A DNA stretch of 64,000 nt from positions 1 to 64,000 of the forward strand of contig PMES01000110.1 of assembly GCA_003154775.1 (NCBI GenBank), written 5' to 3'. This DNA comes from Acidobacteriota bacterium. GTDB lineage: Bacteria; Acidobacteriota; Terriglobia; Acidiferrales; UBA7541. A program made the position numbers and the translations under genes. Below, piece by piece: positions 54,284 to 61,701 of the stretch; positions within the stretch are counted from its first letter, which is position 1; each line of letters opens with the position of its first letter. The notes below the pieces were generated by a model. It had not been told where the DNA came from. It did no database searches and saw only the letters and a list, made by a program, of their open reading frames with translations.

Positions 54284-55090
54284 TTGGCCCGGGTCATTGC
54301 TGTTGCTAACCAAAAGGGTGGGGTAGGTAAGACCACCACCGCAGTTAACCTTGCAGCCTGCCTCGCGGCTGCTGAGCAGTCCACTCTCCTCATTGATTGC
54401 GATTCCCAAGCCAATGCTACAGCCTCTATCGGATTCCAGAAGGACCCTGCCCGCCACACCATCTATCACGCCCTGATCTTGAACGAATCTTTTGAGAAGT
54501 TGGTACAAAAATCCCAAGTGGAAGGCTTAGATGTCGTCCCTGCCGACAAAAACCTTGCGGGAGCTGCGGTAGAGCTCGTTCTTGCTGAGAGCCGTGAATA
54601 CAAACTGCAATCCTTCCTGCAAAATGTTCGGCCAAATTACAAATTCATTGTGCTGGATTGCCCGCCTGCGTTGGATCTACTTACCCTGAATGCGTTAGTG
54701 GCAGCCGATGCCGTGATGATACCCATCCAGTGCGAATACCTGGCCCTGGAAGGCGTATCGGAATTGCTGGATACCCTGATGCGTATTCGTCGTACGCTCA
54801 ATCCCAGCCTCGAAATCGAAGGTATTCTACTAACGATGTACGATGAGCGCACTACTCTTTCAAGGCAAGTGGCCACCGACCTACGCAGTTTCTTCGGCAC
54901 TCAGGTCTTCCAGAGCCTGATCCCGCGCAACGTCCGCCTTGCCGAAGCACCTAGTTTTGGCAAGCCTATTATTTTCTATGATATCCATAGCAAGGGCGCA
55001 GAGGGCTATACGCAGCTCGCCCAGGAGGTTATTGGCAATGCCGAGAAACGCGTTGGGGCGGGGGCTCGGAGCGCTCATTCGGGAGCCTGA
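54284..55090 (+). CDS. parA: chromosome partitioning ATPase ParA (Soj)
   Basis: 268 residues from TTG 54284, with GGGGAG upstream. The deviant Walker A is NQKGGVGKTTTAVNLA, followed by LIDCDSQANAT and DCPPALDLLT. It binds DNA non-specifically and drives origin segregation with ParB. Its 3' end overlaps parB by 53 bases. Confidence 0.95.
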   Translation: MARVIAVANQKGGVGKTTTAVNLAACLAAAEQSTLLIDCDSQANATASIGFQKDPARHTIYHALILNESFEKLVQKSQVEGLDVVPADKNLAGAAVELVLAESREYKLQSFLQNVRPNYKFIVLDCPPALDLLTLNALVAADAVMIPIQCEYLALEGVSELLDTLMRIRRTLNPSLEIEGILLTMYDERTTLSRQVATDLRSFFGTQVFQSLIPRNVRLAEAPSFGKPIIFYDIHSKGAEGYTQLAQEVIGNAEKRVGAGARSAHSGA

Positions 55091-55979
55091 ACCGACAGCT
55101 CCAGCAACGCCAGCCACATCGACAACTCCACACGCTGCTCCCGTGGCGCACAGCTCGGGCGGCGCTGCAACAGCTGCGGCACCGGCCTTGAGTCCCGTAT
55201 CTTCGGGCCCGCTGCAGATCGACATCGACCTGATCGACCCCAGTCCCTATCAGCCGCGCACACGGTTCCGCGAAGAGGCACTCGATGAGCTGGCCCGCTC
55301 AATTCAAACCAGCGGCATCATCCAGCCACTCGTCGTACGGCCCATCGGCCAGCGCTTTCAACTGATCGCCGGCGAACGGCGGTGGCGTGCTGCGCAGCGT
55401 GTCGGCCTCAACAAGATCTCTTCCATTGTTCGCCAGGTTTCCGACGAACTGGCGCTGGAAATGACACTGGTCGAAAACATCCAGCGCGAAGACCTCAACG
55501 CCATGGAAGCGGCGCGCGCGTTTGAACGGTTGATGGACGAATTCCAGCTCACCCAGGAATCGGTGGCCGAGCGCACGGGCAAGGATCGCGCGACGGTCGC
55601 CAACGCCATCCGGTTGCTGAAGCTTGAGCCGACCATTCAGGAATGGATTGAAGAAGGGAAGCTGAGTGCGGGGCACGGACGCGCGCTCCTCGCTGTCGCC
55701 GAGCCGCAGTTGCGCATGCGCTATGCGCAACGCGCCGCTCGCGGTGGGCTCACTGTGCGCCAGATTGAACGCCTGGCTTCACGACGCAGCCGCGGGGCAA
55801 AGCTGCCCACAGAAGTCCATCTTGATCCCAACATCCGCGAGGCCGTGGAAGAACTGCAGCGGCACCTCGGTACGAAGGTACTTTTGCGGCAGAAAACAAA
55901 ATCACGGCCGGGCCAGCTCGTCCTTGAGTATTACGACGACGCGCAACTCATGGGCATCTACGACCGCCTGATGAAATAG
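55038..55979 (+). CDS. parB: chromosome partitioning protein ParB (Spo0J)
   Basis: 313 residues from ATG 55038, preceded by GGAGG. The N-terminal NALGRGLGALI motif, which stimulates ParA, is followed by a Pro/Ala linker. The CTPase/ParB-N box (PYQPRTRF, LIAGERRWRAAQRVG, ENIQREDLNAMEAARAF) and the helix-turn-helix that reads parS come next, then a C-terminal dimer domain. The five parS sites lie just upstream. Confidence 0.96.
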   Translation: MPRNALGRGLGALIREPEPTAPATPATSTTPHAAPVAHSSGGAATAAAPALSPVSSGPLQIDIDLIDPSPYQPRTRFREEALDELARSIQTSGIIQPLVVRPIGQRFQLIAGERRWRAAQRVGLNKISSIVRQVSDELALEMTLVENIQREDLNAMEAARAFERLMDEFQLTQESVAERTGKDRATVANAIRLLKLEPTIQEWIEEGKLSAGHGRALLAVAEPQLRMRYAQRAARGGLTVRQIERLASRRSRGAKLPTEVHLDPNIREAVEELQRHLGTKVLLRQKTKSRPGQLVLEYYDDAQLMGIYDRLMK

Positions 55980-56053
55980 CGCCGTAGCAGCAGCGCGCTG
56001 CCACTGCACCAACGTTCAGGCATTTCATTCGACAACTCCCTCTGCAACGTGCG

Positions 56054-56081
56054 TTGACTTCTCGCCGCTTCACGTTACATT
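56054..56081 (+). promoter_or_regulatory. possible bactofilin promoter
   Basis: TTGACT (56054-56059) and TACATT (56076-56081) are 16 bases apart and about 29 bases before the bactofilin ATG. Confidence 0.4.
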
Positions 56082-56109
56082 GGAATCAGCACACACAGGG
56101 AGTCTATCT

Positions 56110-56523
56110 ATGGCTTGGAAGTGGCCAGGCACGTCGAAGGATGGTAGCAGTGAAGAGTGGACCGGTTTCATTGATCAAGGCGTGTCGCTCGAAGGCACGC
56201 TGACACTCACCGGAACGTTTCGCATTGACGGACACATCAAGGGCAACATCATCTCCGAACAGACAGTGATCCTGGGTGAGAACGCGAAAGTCGAAGGACA
56301 GATTGAAGGCAATCGCGTGGTCATCGCGGGTCGGTTTGATGGCGTCATCTTCGCCCGAGGTCGCGTGGAGATTCAGCCCAAGGGGGTCGTAACGGGCGAA
56401 GTACACTCGCCCTGCATGGTCATCGATCCTGGGGGCATTTTCGACGGACGTTGTCACATGCTGGCGTCCTCGGAGGCAGCAGCCGGTGTGACGATTCCCA
56501 TTCGAGCAGTGAGCCAGGCGTAG
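56110..56523 (+). CDS. bactofilin cytoskeletal protein
   Basis: 137 residues from ATG 56110. The right-handed beta-helix of bactofilins (DUF583) is seen as the repeating TFRIDGHIKGNIISEQTVILGENAKVEGQIEG pattern with a regular 18-residue-like period. It polymerises without nucleotide. Its position directly after parB recalls Myxococcus, where bactofilins position the ParABS system. Confidence 0.9.
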   Translation: MAWKWPGTSKDGSSEEWTGFIDQGVSLEGTLTLTGTFRIDGHIKGNIISEQTVILGENAKVEGQIEGNRVVIAGRFDGVIFARGRVEIQPKGVVTGEVHSPCMVIDPGGIFDGRCHMLASSEAAAGVTIPIRAVSQA

Positions 56524-56554
56524 AGTTGCAAGGTCCGGGAAAGAATAGAGTTGC

Positions 56555-56592
56555 CATACTAACCATTAAAGTATAATACAGCAGTTAGTATG
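56555..56592. promoter_or_regulatory. 9-bp palindrome around a TATAAT box
   Basis: CATACTAAC (56555-56563) and GTTAGTATG (56584-56592) are perfect inverted repeats 20 bases apart, and the spacer contains TATAAT (56572-56577). This looks like an operator flanking a -10 element. The only plus-strand gene downstream is purD, about 600 bases away. Confidence 0.45.
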
Positions 56593-56640
56593 CGCTACGT
56601 TTCTTTCTCTGCGCATCCCGTTTCAATAATCAATAATTAG

Positions 56641-56663
56641 AAGAAAGCCCCTTAGCGGGGCGC
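56641..56663 (-). terminator. weak terminator after the TPR fragment
   Basis: On the minus strand GCCCC/GGGGC forms a 5-bp hairpin (56649-56663) followed by TTTCTTCT. It lies 13 bases past the TPR fragment stop. Confidence 0.55.
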
Positions 56664-56675
56664 CCCAGCAGGGAC

Positions 56676-56957
56676 CTAAGTCAGGGCGCGTCCGGCATCC
56701 TGCAGGCTAGCCTGAATGTTTGACTCCCAATCCAGATGGGGGACCTTGGAAGGTGTCGCGGTCTTGTAGAACTTCAACGCATCTTCCGGACGATTCAGTT
56801 TTTTCAAGCACACACGCCCAGCCGCCAATAACGCCAGCAGCGATTGTTTTTCTGCGGGGTAGTTTTCAGCAAGGCGCTCGTATTCGCAAACGGCACGATC
56901 GAAATGCTGCTGCGATTTGATGGAGCGGATGATCTCCAACCAGGTGGCCGCCGGCAT
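56676..56957 (-). pseudogene. 5'-truncated TPR-like gene fragment
   Basis: The 93-codon ORF has a TPR-like helix pair (FDRAVCEYERLAENYP, ALKFYKTATPSKVPHLDWE). In-frame coding-like sequence continues upstream of the ATG (reading LYFGSVRSARCTFNLKQQNPDK) for 23 codons, to a stop at about 57028, without a good start. This suggests the C-terminal end of a longer protein whose 5' part is lost. An expressed small TPR protein is the alternative. Confidence 0.45.
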
Positions 56958-57131
56958 CTTGTCAGGATTCTGCTGTTTCAGGTTAAAGGTGCAACGGGCA
57001 GAACGTACAGAACCGAAGTACAGCTACAGATAAGTAGTTAGCTTGACGGACACGTTACGCGGTGAGGCGTGCAATCAACCTTGGTGCAGAGCCGATTTGA
57101 GGGGAAGCGCCCGGTAACATGGCGAGCTCAA

Positions 57132-57160
57132 TTGACAGTCCCTGACCGGCAGACTATCGT
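57132..57160 (+). promoter_or_regulatory. possible purD promoter
   Basis: TTGACA (57132-57137) and TATCGT (57155-57160) are exactly 17 bases apart, 30 bases before the purD ATG. The -35 is perfect and the -10 matches 4 of 6. Confidence 0.5.
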
Positions 57161-57189
57161 TCGGAAGACGTGATTATGAGGCGAAATTC

Positions 57190-58479
57190 ATGAAGATTTT
57201 GGTAATTGGCGGTGGCGGGCGCGAACACGCACTGGTATGGAAACTGCAGCAAAGCGCGGGCGTGGAGAAGGTCTGGTGTGTGCCCGGCAACGGCGGAATC
57301 GCAGACGAGGCCGAATGCGTGGCCGCGGATGCAGGGGATGTTGCGGCGCTGGTGGCGCTGGCGGAGAAGATCTCGCCGGATTTGACGGTCGTCGGGCCAG
57401 AGCTTCCCTTGGTAAACGGCTTGACCGACGCCTTCCGGCAGCGCAAGTACGCGGTCGTTGGGCCGTCGCAACAAGCGGCACAACTCGAAGGCAGCAAGAT
57501 CTTCGCGAAGGAGTTCCTGCAGCGGCACAGCATTCCCACGGCGGCGATGTATGGCTCCTACGATTCACCCGGGGCCGCGTATTCGGCGCTTTGCGCTGTG
57601 GATTGGCCCGTGGTCATCAAAGCCGATGGCCTCTGTGCGGGAAAAGGCGTGTTTCTGGCGGACGATCCCGACGCCGCCACGGGATTCATCGAGCGCGTCA
57701 TGGAGAAGGACGAACTGGGCGCGGGAGGCAGGCGCATTCTGCTGGAAGAAACGCTGGAAGGCGATGAGCTATCGTTTATCCTGCTGACCGATGGTGAGCG
57801 TTCCACTTCACTCGTGCCCACACGGGACCACAAGTGCGTCTTCGACAACAATGAAGGCCCGAACACAGGCGGTATGGGCGCGTATTCCTCGGACGAGCTT
57901 TTGCCGGAGGCTTTGCGCCAGACGATTCAGACCACCATTGTGGAGCCGACCTTGCGCGGCCTGGCCAAAGACGGCCTGCGCTATCAGGGGTTCCTCTACG
58001 TCGGCCTGATGCTGACTAAGAAGGGTCCCAAGGTGTTGGAGTTCAATTGCCGCCTGGGCGATCCAGAAACACAGGCGATTGCCGCGCGCATGGATTTTGA
58101 CTTGGCCGAGATGCTTGCTGACGTTGCGGCGGAGAGACTGGAGCCCGCCAAGCTGAAGTGGAAGCGCGGCGCCAGTGTTTGCGTGGTATTGGCATCCGGT
58201 GGGTATCCGGGAAGGTTTGAAAGCGGCAAAGAGATTAAGGGGCTCGCGGAGGCTGGGCAAATTCCCGATGTAAAGGTATTGCACGCGGGAACGCGCCGGC
58301 AAGGCGATGCCATCGTCACGAGTGGCGGGCGAGTCCTGGGCGTCACGGCAACCGGCGATTCGCTTGCCTCGGCTCTCCAGAAAGCCTACCAGGCTGCCGC
58401 AAAGATTCATTTTGACGGCATGCACTACCGCAAAGACATCGGCCGACATCACCAGCAAAGCACGACTGCGGGAGATTGA
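57190..58479 (+). CDS. purD: phosphoribosylamine-glycine ligase
   Basis: The 429-residue ATP-grasp enzyme starts KILVIGGGGREHALVWKL and contains VVIKADGLCAGKGVFL, DHKCVFDNNEGPNTGGMGAYS and LEFNCRLGDPETQAI. It joins glycine to phosphoribosylamine in purine synthesis. It is followed immediately by the MOSC gene. Confidence 0.96.
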   Translation: MKILVIGGGGREHALVWKLQQSAGVEKVWCVPGNGGIADEAECVAADAGDVAALVALAEKISPDLTVVGPELPLVNGLTDAFRQRKYAVVGPSQQAAQLEGSKIFAKEFLQRHSIPTAAMYGSYDSPGAAYSALCAVDWPVVIKADGLCAGKGVFLADDPDAATGFIERVMEKDELGAGGRRILLEETLEGDELSFILLTDGERSTSLVPTRDHKCVFDNNEGPNTGGMGAYSSDELLPEALRQTIQTTIVEPTLRGLAKDGLRYQGFLYVGLMLTKKGPKVLEFNCRLGDPETQAIAARMDFDLAEMLADVAAERLEPAKLKWKRGASVCVVLASGGYPGRFESGKEIKGLAEAGQIPDVKVLHAGTRRQGDAIVTSGGRVLGVTATGDSLASALQKAYQAAAKIHFDGMHYRKDIGRHHQQSTTAGD

Positions 58480-58484
58480 CGCCT

Positions 58485-58937
58485 TTGGCTAAGATCCTGC
58501 ACCTGTTCCGCGCACCGAAACGCCACGCGCCTATGGAAAAACTCGCCACCGCCCGCGCCGTCGAGAATTCAGGATTGCAGGGCTGTGCCCACGCGCGTTC
58601 GGGTGGCAAGCGCCAGGTGCTGCTGGTGGATGCGGAAACGCTCGGGAGCTTGAATCTGGTGCCGGGAATCATTCGTGAAAACATCACCGCACAGGACCTG
58701 GACGTTGACGCCTTGCAGGTGGGGCAGAAACTGCGCATGGGCAGCGTGGTTCTGGAGGTCAGCGCCGTCTGCGAACCTTGCGAGTTGATGGAGGCGATCC
58801 GCCCCGGTTTGCAACAAGAACTGCAGGGGCGACGCGGGATGCTGTGCCGCGTCTTAAGTGGCGGCACGTTGAAGTGCGGGGATGCGATCGTTTTGCAGGC
58901 AGCGCGAAGCACGCCACAGTCGGATGTGGCATCTTAA
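58485..58937 (+). CDS. MOSC-domain protein
   Basis: About 150 residues from TTG 58485; GGGAG lies 10 bases upstream, while a TTG at 58476 would be too close to it. The MOSC signature appears as PGIIRENITAQDLDV, the cysteine segment CEPCELM, and the C-terminal KCGDAIVL. MOSC domains handle sulfur for molybdenum-cofactor proteins or bind molybdopterin. The specific role is unknown. The 3' end overlaps the convergent gene by 4 bases. Confidence 0.85.
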   Translation: MAKILHLFRAPKRHAPMEKLATARAVENSGLQGCAHARSGGKRQVLLVDAETLGSLNLVPGIIRENITAQDLDVDALQVGQKLRMGSVVLEVSAVCEPCELMEAIRPGLQQELQGRRGMLCRVLSGGTLKCGDAIVLQAARSTPQSDVAS

Positions 58938-59890
58938 GGCGTTGGCTTGCGCCGCAGCGTGGGCGCGTCTGGAGGCCGATTTTTGTCCTCGGCCGGTTTT
59001 TCCTTCTCGATCGGCTCCTCCGGCGGAACAATCCACTGGAACGTGCCGCTCTCGCCCATAGCTCCCTCGAAGAAGTTCGCTCCGCCCGCCAAGAGCGGCA
59101 AAACCGCCTGCATGAAATCGGCCGAATCTTTGCTGTCGGCCTTTTGCGCCTGGCCGCGCTTGATCAACTCGATCAGCTTCGCAAAACGCTGTTCGGAGGA
59201 CTTCAAGCGCGCAATGCGGGGATCGTTCCGTTGAATAAGCCCCAAGAGAGGCACATCCTGGGAGTCGTTCGGAAAACGCACTTCGACCAGTGTGTGCGCT
59301 TCGCGCTTTTCCGGGGGATAGAGCTGTGTAAACCGCGGGCGTAACGGGCGCGTCTGCAAGTAATCGGCTTGCGAGCCGACGGACTCCTGCTCCACGCGAT
59401 ACTCAATCAGCCAGACTTCCGGACCGTACTGCTTTGGCGCGTAACCGATTAGCACGATTTCCAGGAGCGGTTCGTCGGGTTTCAAATCAATTTTGTGGTG
59501 AAGCTGAGAAACGAGCGGCCGCAGTTTTTCGAGGAATATCACGCCGAGCTGTTCCAGATCGCTTTCGCTTTCGGTGGGCTGCTGGTAGTGCGGGTCGGCC
59601 CGGCCGACATGTTCGATGTCGCGATCCAGGCGAATGGGCCGCGGCTGGGCGGGCAACTGCCACTCCTCGGCACCAAAGAGAATGCCAATATGTCCCGTGT
59701 CAATTTGCGCCACGCGCGGGGGGACGCCATTTGCTTCCAGCGGTTGGTTGATCGCGCCAAAGATGATGGAGTCGCGGGCCACGTGGACAAGGACTCTCCC
59801 GCCAGACAGGTTGGCGACAATCTCGTCCTCCTGTGCCCGGGTGGACCCAGCCGCCAACAGCATTGCGCCAAGAACCAGCAACTCCCGCAT
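58934..59890 (-). CDS. hypothetical secreted protein
   Basis: 318 residues from ATG 59890, with a signal peptide (RELLVLGAMLLAAGSTRAQ). The body is a mixed alpha/beta domain, with a Lys-rich helical patch near residues 220-260 and a Pro/Glu/Lys-rich C-terminal tail (PPEEPIEKEKPAEDKNRPP). I do not recognise the family. Confidence 0.65.
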   Translation of the reverse strand: MRELLVLGAMLLAAGSTRAQEDEIVANLSGGRVLVHVARDSIIFGAINQPLEANGVPPRVAQIDTGHIGILFGAEEWQLPAQPRPIRLDRDIEHVGRADPHYQQPTESESDLEQLGVIFLEKLRPLVSQLHHKIDLKPDEPLLEIVLIGYAPKQYGPEVWLIEYRVEQESVGSQADYLQTRPLRPRFTQLYPPEKREAHTLVEVRFPNDSQDVPLLGLIQRNDPRIARLKSSEQRFAKLIELIKRGQAQKADSKDSADFMQAVLPLLAGGANFFEGAMGESGTFQWIVPPEEPIEKEKPAEDKNRPPDAPTLRRKPTP

Positions 59891-60064
59891 CGCAATCCCT
59901 CGGCCGCAGACCAGACCCCCGCTGCCTCTAGCATACTCCGTCCGCTGCCCGTTCAGGCGTTCAAGCAAACTCGGCGGGGCGGGGGCAATGAGTCAGTTTC
60001 CAGCTGGCACGGCTTACCGGTAACTTGGGTACCGGGACCAACTTTGCCGGTTACCGCTGCCGGC

Positions 60065-60775
60065 TCACTTCTTCTGGGTTCCGATGGGTTTGACGCAGGT
60101 CAGCTGTCCAGACTCGGTTCTCGTCAGCGTCACCGGTTTCGGGCAGGCTCCGAATATGATGCGGTTATTGTCCGCGAGTTCCACAAAGTCACGGACAAAC
60201 TCTGAGAATTTGGTGACTTTATACACGACGAAATGGATGTCGCCCTCGGAGTTCCCAGTCAATCCACTCGAATCCCACCGCCACGCGTCGTCGTAGGTGA
60301 CATAGAAAGGCTTTCTATGCTGAAAGGCCGCGAGAGCACAGCCTGACGAAGTACTAGCGTCTTGCCCCGGTTTCACTCGCCCGCAATTGACCGCCTGAGT
60401 CCCGGCAAACATAGCTAATCTGCTCTCGAAGCTGCTTGGTACAGCCCATTCCGTGAGCAGAAGTGGTTCGAGAGCACGCGCATCCTGCAAGAGTATCTTC
60501 GCGCCATCGAAAGCTTGATACCTCAGGTCCCGCTTTTGGGCTTCGCGTCCGGCACCCGAGAGCACGAATAGACCGGCCAAGAGGACTGCGCCAGACCTGT
60601 CGTCGTAGATTGTGCATCGATTCGCATGGGAAGTTTCCTCAATCGAACAGTCGATGAAGGCTCCGTCAACCCGAACAGCACCAGCAGGGACGTCAGAAGG
60701 ACGATGCTGAGACTTGCTACAACCGCATAAGAAGATAAACAAGGACAGAAATGCAGCACTGATTCTACGAATCAT
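60065..60775 (-). CDS. hypothetical lipoprotein
   Basis: The 236-residue protein has a lipobox-like FLCGC at about residues 15-19 after a hydrophobic start, so it is probably acylated at Cys. Six further cysteines (e.g. IDCSIEE, NRCTIYD, VNCGRV, SGCAL, GACPK, LTCVK) suggest disulfides. No family is recognised. Its AT content is higher than its neighbours. Confidence 0.6.
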   Translation of the reverse strand: MIRRISAAFLSLFIFLCGCSKSQHRPSDVPAGAVRVDGAFIDCSIEETSHANRCTIYDDRSGAVLLAGLFVLSGAGREAQKRDLRYQAFDGAKILLQDARALEPLLLTEWAVPSSFESRLAMFAGTQAVNCGRVKPGQDASTSSGCALAAFQHRKPFYVTYDDAWRWDSSGLTGNSEGDIHFVVYKVTKFSEFVRDFVELADNNRIIFGACPKPVTLTRTESGQLTCVKPIGTQKK

Positions 60776-60997
60776 CGAAGCCCCGCTCGGGACACGGAAA
60801 GCCGAAACGGTGAGTATCCACTCACACTATAGTAGACACTGGCGAGAATAAAATAGTGCCCAACGGCGACTTGCTGTTGGCAAACCGGACATCTTCGTAC
60901 TGGGACCCGAACGACCAACTCAAGCGTCGCCTGATCGCAAACTGGCCCACTACCCAGGCGGGTTCGGCGTTTACCGCCCGGCGTTTCTTCCGTTAAA

Positions 60998-61591
60998 ATG
61001 GAGGAACACTTACAAGACAAGAGAAAACATCACACTATGGGACTTCGGAAACTCAAAAGCATTCAGCATAACGGTAAGAGCGTGGCGGCCATCCTAGAGG
61101 CGCACAAACGCTTCTTCAGTGGGAAAGAAGGCGGAGCGCGGGCCGATCTCACCGGTGCAAACCTTTCCCGCGCGGATTTTACGAAGATCGATCTCGCCGG
61201 GGCCATTCTGCGCAATGCCAATCTCGAAGGAAGCGACCTTCGCGGCGCGCGCCTGCCGGGCGCGGACCTCAGCGGGGCGCGGCTGCGCAAGGCCGATTTG
61301 CGCAACACGGACATGACCGAGGCGGTGCTTCCAGGGGCGGACCTGAGCGCAGCGCAAGCCAGCGGCGTGGAATTCTTCCGCTGCGACCTGACCGGCGCTA
61401 ATTTCCAGAACGCTTCGCTGCGGAATGCCAACTTCCGCGATGCACGCGTGGATGGCGCGAAATTTTCCGGTGCGGATATGGGCATCAGCATTCTGCGCGA
61501 GACGGATCTGAGCAAGGTGGATTTGACCGGCGTTGATCTGTCCACGGCGCTCCTGCCCCCGGGATACTCGGCGAAGGCGCGCGGAGCATAA
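60998..61591 (+). CDS. pentapeptide-repeat protein
   Basis: About 197 residues. From residue 48 there are about 20 pentapeptide A(D/N)LXX units (ADLTG ANLSR ADFTK IDLAG AILRN ANLEG ...), which form a right-handed quadrilateral beta-helix. The first 45 residues are helical and basic. Roles in this family range from gyrase protection to scaffolding; none can be assigned. ATG 61037 is an alternative start. Confidence 0.88.
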   Translation: MEEHLQDKRKHHTMGLRKLKSIQHNGKSVAAILEAHKRFFSGKEGGARADLTGANLSRADFTKIDLAGAILRNANLEGSDLRGARLPGADLSGARLRKADLRNTDMTEAVLPGADLSAAQASGVEFFRCDLTGANFQNASLRNANFRDARVDGAKFSGADMGISILRETDLSKVDLTGVDLSTALLPPGYSAKARGA

Positions 61592-61701
61592 GGGCCGCAG
61601 GACCTGCAGACTCGCTCTGCACCACGGGCGCCATCGGCGGGGATGGCAAATCGCCGGAGCGCGTGTTAGCCTCTCGCGAAGCCCACAATTCAGGGGAAAC
61701 C

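Noticed and set aside
60772-61020. 82-codon ORF on the minus strand with a CPVC motif
   Set aside because: It has only one CxxC pair, no ribosome-binding site that I can see, and overlaps the start of the pentapeptide gene; the evidence is too weak.
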